From Corythucha ciliata (taxonomy: Eukaryota; Arthropoda; Insecta; Hemiptera; Tingidae), in contig CM075937.1 of NCBI GenBank assembly GCA_038030265.1, positions 33,832,198 to 33,896,197 on the forward strand: 64,000 bases of DNA. The letters are read 5' to 3'. The translations under genes were made by a program, and so were the position numbers. The notes beneath the pieces were generated by a model. It did no database searches and was not told where the DNA came from. It saw nothing but the letters and a program-made list of their open reading frames with translations. Position 1 is the stretch's first letter. Each line of letters starts with the position of its first letter. This document shows, piece after piece, positions 1 to 9,996 of the stretch.

Positions 1-7
1 ATTCTAG

Positions 8-369
8 GGGTATTCACGTCAACTTTCGAACTGTTTTTAGTTTCTTATAGCGCTCCCCATTTGCACAAAATTCTGCAACGGGGCTATTCAATTCCACCCG
101 TCTTCTCCATTAACATATGATTTAATTCAGTGAAGACGGGTGGAAATGAACTGCCCAAATGCAGAATTTTGTGCAAATGGGGAACGCTATTAATTGCGTA
201 GTCAGATGTTTGTTACCAGGGAAATCAAGTTTCGAAAGAATGAGTTCAAAATATGCCCCGAACGAAATGAATGACAAAATGATTCCAATTTCGATTTCCC
301 TAACAACAGACCTTTAGCAACAACGCAAGCACAAAACTACAAACAGTACGATGGTTGACGTGAATATCC
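8..369. mobile_element. MITE family A, copy 1
   Basis: The left end begins GGGTATTCACGTCAAC and the right end is its near inverse (TTGACGTGAATATCC). The terminal inverted repeats are imperfect and about 40 bp long. An inverted relative lies at 58286-58530. The internal sequence has no coding capacity, so this is a non-autonomous DNA element. No clear target-site duplication could be settled at the outer ends. A second MITE (50-187) is inserted inside it. Confidence 0.7.
50..187. mobile_element. Nested palindromic MITE with TA target duplication
   Basis: Near-perfect inverted termini of about 28 bp read GCGCTCCCCATTTGCACAA inward from both ends, and there is a second internal inverted pair around CCACCCGTCTTC. 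TA dinucleotides flank it at 48-49 and 188-189. The related MITE copy at 58286-58530 lacks this segment and so shows the empty site, which confirms an insertion. The TA target points to a Tc1/mariner-like mobiliser; this is inference. Confidence 0.75.
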
Positions 370-503
370 TTAATTTTTATCATACTATGATTAACCCTAC
401 AGGCTCACCTTTCAGTTTCCATCTTACTTTGGTTTTAATGAAATTAAGTGAACAAACTTTATGCCTTACTAATTCCTTACTTTAAAAAGTAACTCTTGCT
501 CAG

Positions 504-604
504 ATGACCTAAAGGAACTTATTCAGCACTATTATGACCGAATGTATAAATGCGAGGGCGAGAAATGGGACTTGGAATATGAAGTTCGCAAGCGTGACTG
601 GGAG
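504..604 (+). CDS. wupA: Troponin I exon encoding the DLKEL...EYEVRKRDWE segment
   Basis: The acceptor CAG ends at 503 and the donor GTAAAC starts at 605. The exon enters in phase 1 and leaves in phase 0. It encodes 33 full codons including HYYDRMYKCEGEKWDLEYEV, the troponin-I segment just before the inhibitory region and troponin-T contact. In Drosophila this position is filled by mutually exclusive exon 6 variants. The Tyr-, Cys- and Trp-bearing version here would be one variant. I found no second variant between 605 and 2203, so another could lie upstream of the window. Confidence 0.88.
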
Positions 605-3600
605 GTAAACTTTAAAAAATCAAATGAAGAAAAATTACAAATTTGTTTTTGTTAAAAAGAAGAGATCGTACAAGCAGATCTGCCGAAAACGTGAATTGTC
701 ATGCCGTTGGGTTTTTTGCAATGCCACATTATGTAGTTGTTTATTTACCCGTTACATCCTTGTTTCAAAATTAATTAATGGTCATAAGTCCGATATGAAA
801 GAAGATGAGCACTGCATGGTCCATGTTGTAACTCTTAATCCTGTATGTGCCTTTATGAAGAAATAGCCGATGGGTGGACACGAATTGCGTATGATGTCTG
901 GGGGAGGAAACGCATTCTCTCGAGAAGTGAAACTTGAGTATTTATTTGTCAGTTGGGGGGGGGGCGTGGAATTTTGCGTAATTCCCGTATCGGTTTACAG
1001 CGTGATTAAAAGTATAGTGCAACTCGTGGACGCCCAACTCGAAAAATCATAAAGCCATCCACTGGATGGCTTTGGCTAAAATGAAATGAAATCTTAGAAG
1101 CCATTGTTAATTTGTTACGTATCGTCCGCCAGGGATACTTTTAAATTCTTAGCGTAACCAAACCCATATACCTATCCAGAATTCCATGTAAAGAACGGCA
1201 TAGTATGAAAACAGCCAAGAACAAATTGAAAGACGTGGTCGGCTGTATGCTATGAATACCATTGTATGATACACGTTGTATATATGTATATACAACGCTG
1301 TAAAAATGATAACTCCAAATGAAACTGGACTCAGTTTGTTTGTTCAAAGCTCAAAATCTACGTGATTGAGCAGAACGTGTGCTATGGAGAGTTCATGAAA
1401 CATATTGATGCGTTAGCCCAACCATCTGCTTACCAACCGGCTTCTTGTATTTTCACACCACGCGCGTCCTTTTTTTTTCACGAAACCTCCGTGCAAATGA
1501 GCATTGCCAAGGAATTATCACTTCTTATTGAAAAATTAAAGTCAGATGGTTGAACTAGGCATCAGGATAAAACACCCTTTGTCCTTGTGTACGTCAAGGG
1601 AGTAAAACGCACAAGAAATTAACAAGACTTTCAATCCCTTAAATAATCCCACAACCCCAAACCTTCTTTTTAGGCACTTTTTGAGTTTTGAAAATACATT
1701 CTATTCAATTTTTACACGTCGAGGACGGTTTTTGTCATTTCTCGAGGAATCTCTTTTGTTTTTACCTTGAAGGTACAGAGAGAAAACATTTTTTATCACC
1801 CTCCATACGCCGCTATTAATTTGTCGCTGATGTTATATTTTGTCTTCTATGTATTATTTTCATGTAGTTAACTTTGTTTCCTTATGTTTGAATTTTAATC
1901 AGGTTCATCATTGTAGATATGTATTTTGCTCTGAAGAAATGAAAGTTGTAGTTTCCTCGTTTTATTTATAACAAGCGCTATACAAATTGTCTTTGCTTTA
2001 TATGTTTTTAATCCGCTTCAAGACGTTTGTTGTGTTTGTTTTGTTTTCGATAACTTGGGCTTTTTGAATATGTCTCATTTTAGTTTTTCACAACCAGTGA
2101 CATGTGAGAGCTGGAATGAATAAATGCTTCAATAAATGCTTTCATTTCCATTTATGTTATGAAAAATTGTATAAACTCATTTTTCTCATTTTTCATCAAA
2201 CAGATTGCCGACCTGAACAGTCAAGTCAACGACCTCCGAGGCAAATTGTTAGTAGTTTTCCAATTTTTAAACGCAAAATTTTAGTAATTTTGGCTATCGC
2301 TGTTCTCTTTTGTTATCCTCTTTTTTTTTTTTTATTTGACAGTGTTAAACCGACTTTGAAAAAAGTCTCCAAATATGAAAACAAGTTCGCCAAACTCCAG
2401 AAAAAGGCCGCCGAATTCAATTTCAGGAATCAACTGAAAGTTGTCAAGAAGAAGGAGTTCACCCTCGAGGAGGAGGACAAAGAGGTGAGAGTTAAAAATA
2501 AATAAAACATTAGATTTATTATTAAGCGCCGATTTCCGTCCCCCTTATTATAGCTGCGGTGTTTAGGGGATGTTATATCCATGTTTTTTTGTTTTTTTTT
2601 GTCTGATATAATGTTTTTTTCTCTCATGAACAGCCGAAGAAATCGGAAAAGGCGGAGTGGCAGAAGAAATGAAAACATCTCCAATTCTTTCATTTTATTT
2701 TCCAATCAATTCACACAACACAATTTATTTTATACACAAAAAACTCTTGTGTGTTTTCCCATACTCTCCGCACGCTTTTTATGTTTTAACGTCGTGGATG
2801 GAGTCAGATAAAAAAAATGAATAATAATTTGATGTCGCCTACCCATCCCTATCAGATTAAACGTTGAAATAAAATAAAATTGTCCGTGTGTTATTTGACC
2901 ATTTTTGTTCGTTACGTAACGTTGTGTACGTCATCAATTTGTTGTTTTGGGTGAAAAACATTCTGCAATGTACTTATGGTCTTCATTATACACATCCACA
3001 TAATACAATGATATTCCGAGGAATATCATAAAGTGGTTTTTGGGTAAACTATAAAAGAGGTGAGAATTTTTTGAAAAACAACGATTAATTTTTGGTTTTT
3101 GGAAACTTTCACAACTGTACATTACACTGTTTGTCGAATATGTACATTGAAACCTCTTTTTGATTCATCTATATTCGCGGTTGTCTTTCGTTTTCTTGTG
3201 TTTTCTATTAACACTCCAATGCCGACCATTGTGTGTTTGTCTCTGATTTTTGTTTTTTCATCGAACCTAGCACCTTTTCAAACATCACACTACGTTCACT
3301 ACATTATCCTTATAGCCGTCAACTGAATTAGTCGGTACATTTTATGAATAGAATGCACCACTCAATCGAAACTTTTATGTGCCAAAATTATTGCGAGAGC
3401 ACAGAGCTGTACCTAGAAATTCGCTTTTTTTTTTTCTCAACTCGATATATTTTCAGGTTGTTCGTGGACCAGTAGTTGTTCTTATTGCTTCTTGTATATA
3501 GAGCCTTGATTGTTACGTACCAGCGTTTCGTTTAAATTAATTCATTTTTTTTCTTATTATTTTTAGAAAAAAGGTATCGTCGACTGGTCCAAAAAGGATG

Positions 3601-6600
3601 AGAAAAAGGTAAAGGAAGAAGGTGTTGAAGCATAAGAGATACCCACTCCTCCGAGAATGAGAACAAAACCCTGGCACTCATCCCTTCTGTATATTATTGC
3701 GTATTTTTTTCACTCACCCTCCCCTGCATCGAATCACTTATTAACTAAGTATGTTTAAATCTTGAATCTCGCCTGAATGGAATATTTTATTCTCGGAAGC
3801 ATGTAAATCGTGCCTCTGTAATTGAAACAAATTTGTGTTATGTCCTTATTGTAATAATGAGCGAGCAAGTACCTTTTTATTTCGTCCATCGTATTTTGAA
3901 ATTATTTCCATTTTATGCCTGAGAGCCCGCATGTATTTTTTGTGAAGTATACCTTACGTAATAAATGGTTTTCGAAATTTGTTAAGTCTTATATCATGTT
4001 TTGTGATAGCTCCCGTGATTATTTACTGTATACGTGTTATCAACTTATCGATTGGATACGTACTTATAAGTAAAACGGGATTGACCACCGCTACTGATGA
4101 AGAAAACCATGTGTCCTATTCTGCTGAAATGAGGACTCTCTTCTAGGGGCTGCGCCACGAGGTAAGAAAAAAATGGATTAGGCTCAGTTTAGGCATGGGT
4201 TGTTTGTATTGCCCGGCTAATAAACGGCGAGTACTCAGCTAAAAAAGTTGAGTTTACGGCAAGACAATCATGTACATAATAATTATACCGGCAAAATTAA
4301 AACGACTGAATAGAGCAAAGTAGCGGCTGGATGTAAGATCAATAACGGTTATTATGCGAGTATGCAATTTCGATTCCACGGCAGTAAAATGAAAGGCCCA
4401 TCAAAAAAGGGGTTTGTACAGCGCCACATTATTTTCAGTGTTAAACGTGTTAGTAAAATCGCTTACGCTACTGGGGTTAGTAGATGAATATACAAATTGC
4501 AGTCTTGGTTGCTCATTTCATCAGTTATCCATCGTGTGAGTTCGTTTTTTATGGCCAATAAGTTTCGGCGGTTCGTCATTCTCAATGTATTGCCATAGAA
4601 TGAAAGGAAAGATGACCCTAATAATCTCAACTGAGGCCAAACTACACAAAGTTGACAAAAACATCACACAACGCGTCTTAAGGCACCCCCACACGCACAA
4701 ACAGTCTTCTTTATGAAAACGGCGACGATATAATGCACGCTTCGACTCCGACTAGATGATCCAAGCTCTGGACTGTACACTATCAGCCCGCCTTCCGGCT
4801 GGTACAAATACTTACGCTTCCCATTTGAACTTTATACCTCTCCCGCAATTTTCCCAAGAAAACTCACGAAAGTATTTAGCGACATCCCTAAAGGCTTGGT
4901 CACACTCACACGTGTGTCTATAATGGACAAAATACCTTCCTTTATTAATCAATTTCCAGCATTGCCTATAGCAACTAACCGGCTGGAATTTGTGATGGAC
5001 TCTCGAACGGGTTGCTTCATTTCGATAGTTCGATTCACTCCCACCAAACATATTTGAAGAACTCAACAAGAAAACTTTTACTACGGGCACTATGGTTACG
5101 TATAGACGCTACACAGTGTTCATTTGTTCTAAAGTTATACCCGGTGCGTTAGTTTTAGGAGAAGGGCCAAAGATAAAGCTCATTCCAATAAATTTAAGGG
5201 CGGGCGAGAGCCCATCCCTAAGTGGATAGACTATAATTATAAATTGACACGTGAGTGGCAAAACCTTCAATTATGAATTATTTAATTATGAATGGGGCAG
5301 ACGAATACGCGCGCTTTTGCTGGAGTACGGGGGCGTAGCCAGTCCTTGATGGGTAGTCCTTGGAAGGGGAGGGGGTTCTGGGTGGGTAGTTTCACTGGAG
5401 AAGGTGTGAGGTGCACCGTTGCTTATTGCAGAGGCTTATATTTTCGACGATGGATCTCCAGTAAAAGAACTGGTAGTTCACCAACTCAGAACGCAGTTCT
5501 GGAAATCCTCGGGGCTGATCTGGGGGCCCTCTCTCTGATCACGACAGCAAGACTTCAGTGTTCGGTGCATGCCTAACGTCTGCGTGGTGCAGGGGGCTAC
5601 CGGGCTAGACAAATTTTTCCCAAAGTCACCTATCTCCCTTCAACAAGGGCAAAGTTGGGCTTCCTGCGAGCTAAAGCCAGTGCAATCATGAAACCATACT
5701 TGCCCAATTGGGATTTACACAGCAAAAAATCAGGTTTTTTTTGGTAAGCAAATTCTTTGAAACGGATCATTTCATTGGCAACCCCGTGAAATTAAATTTC
5801 ACTTCCTCAAGCTAAAACATACAAAATTATGTTTTTACAGACCCAGCGGCCCGCTAAAATGGTTTTTTAGCGAGCAAAACCCACAAAATAGGAGTATTAG
5901 TGAGAAATAATTCAGGCTAAAAATGTTTCATTTTTGTTCAAAATCCGCGAAATGTTTTTAAAAAAATAAAGCAACCCTGCGAAATGCTTTTTGCCCTGTC
6001 TGGCCACTTAATGTCTGATCTTAAAATCATCGTGGAAATAAGAAGCAAGAAGTCTAGGACCGGCGAAGGAGATTTTGAGTCGGGGACAATGCTATGCCAG
6101 GAATAGGCGCCTTTCCATGCTCAAGTATAGCAGATTGCAATGATCCTTTCCCTGGGTTCTTTGGGGTGTGCTTGGGGTCAGGTTATATACGCCTTGCTCA
6201 GAGACTATTACGTCCACATCAGTTACCATCTGCACTTGATATTTAAACTTGTCCAAGTTGAATTATACGCAACATTCTCTATCTCTAAAGATTGCTTTTC
6301 TTTTGAATATTTCGGGCGCACAGATCAAGCCAAAGGGGAGTCTATGAAGTTGATAGCAGCCAATTGATCGACACTACTCTCAGCAAGGGGAATTTGAAGG
6401 AATCCATTTGAGAGGTCGCGAGATATTTTTGAAACGATACCCTCGACAACAGGAACCGGATGCAATTCTCACTGAAACGTTCCCTTAAGACGCTTGGGGT
6501 ACAGATATGAACGCAGCTGGCCATTCGCCTTCTCTACGACAACCAAGTTACTGACCCAAACCTTCGGTTTTATAACCCTAGAAATAACCCCAGTTTTATA

Positions 6601-8357
6601 AAATTCATCAACTCAAAACTAGATATTACACGGCCGTACAGCTTCTAGGTACTAGACGGCACGCATTTGTGACAGTAGTAAAATTAGGATTGACACTAAT
6701 TTTACACAGCTTACCTGAAAATTTCCGAAGTCCAGAATAACATCTGAGAATCGTTTGACTGTCGTCCTCAATGCCGAGTACCTGCAAGTCGAAGAATAAT
6801 TTTTGCTTCCAAAAATTCCACTGCTGGGAAGGATTTTCCTCAGGTAGAAGAGAGTCGGGAACTTTGACGAAGTTTCCACGACCAGAGACGAGTAAATCGA
6901 AGCGAAGAGGCTCACAAAAATACAAAGCTTGCTTGCCTGGCGATTCACGTTGATTTAGGGGCCGTTCAGGACTGCACCGATTCCCTCCTCCCCAGGTGTC
7001 CTCTGAGACACCTGTACCTTACACCCCAACCATCACTTGACAATTACACGAGCAGTCAGCGAGTCTGACTGGGGCATGTCATATGTGAATGTGACGGCTA
7101 CACGGGTCGCTAGACGTGCATTTTTAAAAGAGGATACAATAGCCTTCCCTAGCTTCGTGATCCCTAAAAAATAGCCAAAATAGATCTTATAGAACTCTTG
7201 CTGCCTCAGACTATTATGCACCATTAATACAATCAATACCACATGACCACCATCAATACCATCATTCGCCGTGAAAGCTGCCACAAGGTAAGAAAAGTCC
7301 AAATAAGTAAACCCGCTGAAACTGTGGACGTATATTCTGAATAACCCAATTAATCCGCGTCTTCCATTATTCACTGATGGAAAACACAATTAAAATTCAA
7401 ACAGAACGACAATTTCAAATTCATTTTGTTTGTTTTCATCAGGATGATGAGCCAGCTGAGGAATCTTTGGCGGAACCTAGTGCTGAGGAGCTATCCCGAG
7501 CGGTTACACCTAGTGTAGACGACGCGACAGTCGCGAGTGAGCTCCCTCAAGATGAAGTTCCACCACCACCAGAACCAGAAGTTCCACCAGAGCCAGAAGT
7601 TCCCCCTCCACCACCAAAAACGGAAGACGGTTAGTTTTGAAGGAAATCGCCAATTGCTTTTACGATAATTTTTTAAAAACAAGATCTCTTAATTTTCAGA
7701 CCTTTGGATGTACTTGAGGGAAGCCGTTACACAAGCGAATCCATTGAACGTTGACGAGCTTGTTTCTAAACTTTTGAACACAGTCAAAGAGGTCCCTCAA
7801 GATTTCTTGGAGCCTGTCGTGGAGGCTTCTATTAAGAGATCACAGAGCATGGAACTTTCAAATATTGGTTAGGTGGAAAATTAAAGATAGTTTTCGAAGT
7901 CATCTCATAAAATAACTCGTCGCTAATAACAGAGTCCCTTCCCCTTGATGGGCCGACTGAAGTCAAAGAGGGTGAACCCGCTCCTCCCACTGCCGAAGGT
8001 GAGGCCGCGGTCACCGTTGACGGAAAACCACCTCTACCACCGACTGCGGCCGGCACACCGGCTGCCGACGGTGCCCCAGCCGGAGAGGAAGCGCCTGTAC
8101 CAGCAGCGTCGGCAACGGAACCGGCTGAAGGCACAGCTCCAGTGGCCGGCGAGCAACCACCGTCCACACCATCCGCTGACACTCCTCCAGCAGCGCCTCC
8201 AGCTGAAGCCCCAGCACCTGCTGAAGTACCGGCAACCGATGTTACTCAACCAGCTCCCGTTGAAGGTATTGACACTTTGTAGACGTCTTGCCCAGCCATC
8301 GTGAACAAATCGAGTCAAACTTTTAATAATCATATTTTGTTTTCAGCGGCAGCCTAA
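504..8357 (+). CDS. wupA: Troponin I gene, 3' part (exon-by-exon entries follow)
   Basis: Troponin I is the inhibitory subunit of the thin-filament troponin complex in striated muscle. It binds actin-tropomyosin and troponin C and relieves inhibition when calcium binds. The window carries only the 3' portion; the start codon and early exons lie upstream of base 1. Shared exons are 504-604, 2204-2247 and 2343-2484. After these the transcript can end at 2634-2672, end at 3567-3635, or use the donor at 3609 and continue into 7443-7629, 7700-7867, 7933-8265 and 8347-8357. All junctions are GT-AG and phases match. The symbol follows the Drosophila orthologue (wings up A). A heavy troponin I with a Pro-Ala-rich tail is known from insect asynchronous flight muscle. 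Which isoform is made in which muscle is inference. Confidence 0.9.
605..2203 (+). other. Troponin I intron (no gene seen)
   Basis: This 1.6-kb AT-rich stretch lies between two in-phase troponin I exons. Short open frames at 624-866, 870-1052 and 1362-1553 show no recognisable domain or splice context and are treated as chance. Confidence 0.8.
2204..2247 (+). CDS. wupA: Troponin I exon, IADLNSQVNDLRGK
   Basis: The acceptor CAG ends at 2203 and the donor GTTAGT starts at 2248. The exon is 44 nt, phase 0 in and phase 2 out. It encodes IADLNSQVNDLRGK plus the first two bases of a Phe codon that the next exon completes. This is the near-invariant insect troponin I stretch leading into the GKF-x-KP-x-LKKVSKYE region that contacts actin and troponin C. 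It appears constitutive. Confidence 0.92.
2343..2484 (+). CDS. wupA: Troponin I exon, VKPTLKKVSKYENKF to EEEDKE
   Basis: The acceptor AG ends at 2342 after a long T-run and the donor GTGAGA starts at 2485. The exon is 142 nt, phase 2 in (completing Phe) and phase 0 out. It encodes VKPTLKKVSKYENKF, a Lys-rich helix KLQKKAAEFNFRNQLKVVKK and an acidic end FTLEEEDKE. These are hallmark residues of the arthropod troponin I C-terminal actin-binding region. The phase-0 end is compatible with each of the three downstream 3' choices. The confidence is high because both exon boundaries and the protein match. Confidence 0.94.
2634..2672 (+). CDS. wupA: Troponin I alternative terminal exon 1 (short)
   Basis: The acceptor CAG ends at 2633 and reading is in phase 0. 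The exon encodes PKKSEKAEWQKK followed by TGA at 2670. Joined to the preceding exon it gives a light troponin I ending in a short basic/acidic tail with the single Trp typical of insect troponin I ends. The AATAAA at 2868 fits as its poly(A) signal. It is an alternative to the exon at 3567. Confidence 0.82.
   Translation, partial: PKKSEKAEWQKK
2868..2873 (+). promoter_or_regulatory. Poly(A) signal for the short troponin I end
   Basis: AATAAA (overlapping a second AATAAA) lies about 200 bases after the TGA of the 2634-2672 exon and before the next terminal exon. Use of this site would exclude the later exons. Confidence 0.6.
3567..3635 (+). CDS. wupA: Troponin I alternative terminal exon 2, with internal donor
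   Basis: The acceptor TTTTTAG ends at 3566 and reading is in phase 0. Read to its TAA (3633-3635) the exon encodes 22 residues, KKGIVDWSKKDEKK plus VKEEGVEA, a normal light troponin I terminus. Inside it the sequence AAG|GTAAAG places a splice donor at 3609, exactly after the fourteenth codon and in phase 0. Using that donor removes the stop and joins the exon in frame to 7443. One alternative 5' splice site would therefore choose between the light and heavy protein. The light form and the exon are well supported; the donor choice is inference from phase and motif. Confidence 0.85.
   Translation, partial: KKGIVDWSKKDEKKVKEEGVEA
3960..3965 (+). promoter_or_regulatory. Poly(A) signal for troponin I terminal exon 2
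   Basis: AATAAA lies about 325 bases after the TAA at 3633-3635, in AT-rich 3' UTR-like sequence. Confidence 0.6.
4816..5090 (-). CDS. Unrecognised candidate exon, Cys-bearing, opposite troponin I
   Basis: On the minus strand a frame of up to 92 codons ends at a textbook donor GTAAGT (cut after 4816, phase 2). It contains a CYRQCWKLI stretch and later HTCECDQAFRDVAKYF. The C-x-CD-x-AF pattern faintly recalls the last part of secreted group III phospholipases A2, but the catalytic CRTHD-type motif is not present, so no function is assigned. No acceptor or partner exon was identified. Chance openness is possible. Confidence 0.25.
5690..5980. repeat. Degenerate short tandem repeats (ACGAAATT-type)
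   Basis: Loose, heavily mutated units of about 35-45 bp recur, each a variant of CCGCTAAAATGGTTTTTAG or CACGAAATTGGTTTT followed by GTGAGCAAAACCC. The same class recurs across the window (9340, 10440, 12060, 36340, 43930, 60890). No coding sense was found. Confidence 0.5.
6100..6953 (-). pseudogene. Ty3/gypsy-type LTR retrotransposon relic (gag-like and RT pieces)
   Basis: On the minus strand, 6560 down to about 6370 encodes a reverse transcriptase N-terminal stretch with VISRV, WVSNLVVVEKANGQLR and then SNGFLQIPLAESS in shifted frames. Further down, RLPFGLICAPEIF and a QGV-PDPKHT-like segment follow in the order expected for Ty3/gypsy pol. Upstream, 6626-6953 contains QWNFWKQKLFFDLQVLGIED, which resembles the W-x-x-W/F-K-Q opening of gypsy-type gag. 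Protease and much of pol between them are missing and several stops and frameshifts occur. This is a dead, internally deleted copy inside a host intron. The RT identity is firm; the gag identity is tentative. Confidence 0.7.
7443..7629 (+). CDS. wupA: Heavy troponin I tail exon 1 (acidic, PEP-rich)
   Basis: The acceptor CATCAG ends at 7442 and the donor GTTAGT starts at 7630. The exon enters in phase 0 and leaves in phase 1. It encodes 62 residues beginning DDEPAEESLAEPSAEE and ending in proline blocks such as EVPPPPEPEVPPEPEVPPPP. Pro, Glu and Ala dominate and there is no globular domain. In-frame entry from the donor at 3609, or directly from the exon ending at 2484, is possible. The exon starts the Pro-rich extension that defines heavy troponin I in some insects. 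Confidence 0.8.
7700..7867 (+). CDS. wupA: Heavy troponin I tail exon 2 (non-repetitive helical segment)
   Basis: The acceptor TTTTCAG ends at 7699 and the donor GTTAGG starts at 7868. The exon is phase 1 in and phase 1 out. It encodes 55 complete codons and helps complete split Asp and Glu codons at its ends. Unlike its neighbours it is not Pro/Ala-rich. LWMYLREAVTQANPLNVDEL and VSKLLNTVKEVPQDF look like amphipathic helices. I do not recognise a named domain. A structured module set between two disordered Pro-rich segments is notable and could be a binding site. That it belongs to troponin I rests on splice phase and position. Confidence 0.75.
7933..8265 (+). CDS. wupA: Heavy troponin I tail exon 3 (Pro/Ala/Glu-rich)
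   Basis: The acceptor AACAG ends at 7932 and the donor GTATTG starts at 8266, both in phase 1. The exon encodes 110 codons of low-complexity sequence, with blocks such as PPTAAGTPAADGAPAGEEAP and PPAAPPAEAPAPAEVPA. It is markedly more GC-rich than the surrounding introns. This composition matches the Pro-Ala-rich extension of heavy troponin I (called TnH in flight muscle). It is probably an extended, flexible arm on the thin filament; this is inference from family knowledge. Confidence 0.82.
8347..8357 (+). CDS. wupA: Heavy troponin I tail, last coding exon (AAA-stop)
   Basis: The acceptor TTTTCAG ends at 8346. In phase 1 the exon completes an Ala codon, adds two Ala and stops with TAA at 8355-8357. 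The heavy protein therefore ends in three alanines, and the whole extension after 3608 is 232 residues. The poly(A) signal follows at once. Confidence 0.75.
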
Positions 8358-8363
8358 AATAAA
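8358..8363 (+). promoter_or_regulatory. Poly(A) signal for heavy troponin I
   Basis: AATAAA begins directly after the TAA stop codon, with another AATAAA eight bases later (8366-8371), so the 3' UTR would be very short. Confidence 0.65.
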
Positions 8364-9339
8364 TTAATAAACCATCGCAGAGCACAAAACTTGAATTCCC
8401 TCAATTCCACGTTCGCTATCAAATAAATTCGGAGGGAAGATTTCATTTCGAAAGAAAAAGAAAAAAGTGGTTTGGAGTACACTTGAAAAACGTTGTTTCC
8501 TTTTTATAAGCTCTTTTAAAAAACGGTTTACTTCTTCCTTTAATGAAACTCCTGGAAGTGAACAGAGGAAATACCTAATAAAACTTTTATTTAGAATTGA
8601 AAAGGAAAGAATTGAGAAATTGTTAGATTTTTGTTTCTTTAAGGCCTCCGGTGGTGCGTGCTTCTTCAACAATGGTAAAAACATGGATAAATTTGTCTGC
8701 TTCAATCACAGAATCATGGGAGGGGGAAAAAGAAAAGAGTTATTCGACCTTATTTATGAATTTGTTCTTGTCATTATACATAAACACAAATGAAAAATAA
8801 TTTTTCGCGCGACTAGTATATTAAGTGCCGCCTTATACGCGTCTTTGTGGAGCATTAACTTGAGGATTATGCACGAGTGCATAAACTCTAATGCACTAGT
8901 GCAATTAACATTTCGGGTCTGCATGGAGGTTACACTAGGAGTAAGGTCGTTCGAGATAGGGGCATTCGATCATGGACAACTTTGTCATGCATTATTCCTT
9001 AGTCGCGCGAAAAATAGCGTATACACCTCGTGCGTAAGTAGATTGTATACGCTCGTAGTATTTATACTACGTAGTATAGTATTTCTACTAAATTACAACT
9101 CGCGCATAAAATCGTACTTAATGCACTCGGTATACAATAAGCTATTCTCAGGATTTAGTGTGAAAGTCGAACTTTTTGGCCATTTGGTCATTTTCACGAC
9201 GCTTTTCTACGGAACAATTTTCAGTTTCGCGAGCTAGACAGCGAGTTATAGTGTCTGTATATAGTTGTGTGTGTGTGTGAGGGGGGGGGTGTATTTATAA
9301 GTTGTAAGCGACAATCCAGTAATATTGGTTTTGAATGTG
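8364..9339. other. Intergenic sequence, no gene supported
   Basis: A 130-codon open frame (8845-9237, +) has no recognisable domain or splice context and its codons look random, so it is not called. A short TG microsatellite and a G-run occur around 9260-9290. Confidence 0.6.
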
Positions 9340-9640
9340 CAAACCCTACTGTGACATTTCGTTGAAAAAAATCATCTTATTACCCCGCGAAATTTAGTTT
9401 TTAATTCGCTGGATCCTACAAATTGTCATTCCAAGTTGGTCAATCCCCAAAAAATGGAATTATAGAGTGAGGCAATATCACGAAATTGGTTTCTAATGAG
9501 CTAATCCTGCAAAATCGTGTTTTTAAAAGGAGTCAGTCCCACGAAATCGCTCTTTGGAATGATTCAATATCCGACGATTCCATCCGATGATTCAATAACT
9601 GTGATTTTGACAGTGTGAAATCTGCGAATTTGACCTTTTT
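9340..9640. repeat. Degenerate ACGAAATT-type tandem repeats
   Basis: About seven loosely repeated units run through this stretch. Each contains a variant of CACGAAATTGGTTTCTAATG followed by agctaatcctgc-like sequence. Unit length is roughly 35-45 bp and divergence is high. Confidence 0.55.
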
Positions 9641-9996
9641 ACTTTCATGTTCAAGGTAGGGAAAGGAAGTACGGTATTTTTAGGAAGCCAACTTCAAAAA
9701 ATTAATTTCTGTCGTGCCAGATCCGCGGAACACACCCTTCCTTCAACTCCGAGTGGTCGTGCTGGTTGAAGCCTATTCAGTGCCGACTCAATGGGGAACT
9801 TGCACATTTTTCAGCACTGGTGTTTCTTGAAGAGGGCTCTTCAGCAAGACACTTGCTCACATTAAACATTGAAAACAATCAAGGGTTTTTTTTAGACGAA
9901 TTTTTAAAAATTTTGAGTGGGGATTTGATTGCGTCAAAAGGCAGTTAATGAAATTGATAGTGTTAGGAAGAGGAGGGAACAAGTTTTTTCTGGGGG

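Larger units (their letters stand above)
3636..7442 (+). other. 3' UTR, then large intron of the heavy troponin I isoform
   Basis: The first 330 bases are the 3' UTR of the light isoform. The rest would be intron only in heavy transcripts. It contains a candidate minus-strand exon (4816-5090), degenerate short repeats (about 5690-5980) and a Ty3/gypsy relic (about 6100-6953, minus). I found no further plus-strand troponin I exon in it. Confidence 0.65.

Noticed and set aside
8845..9237. 130-codon open frame on the plus strand
   Set aside because: No domain, no splice or promoter context, and residue use looks like translated AT-rich noise.
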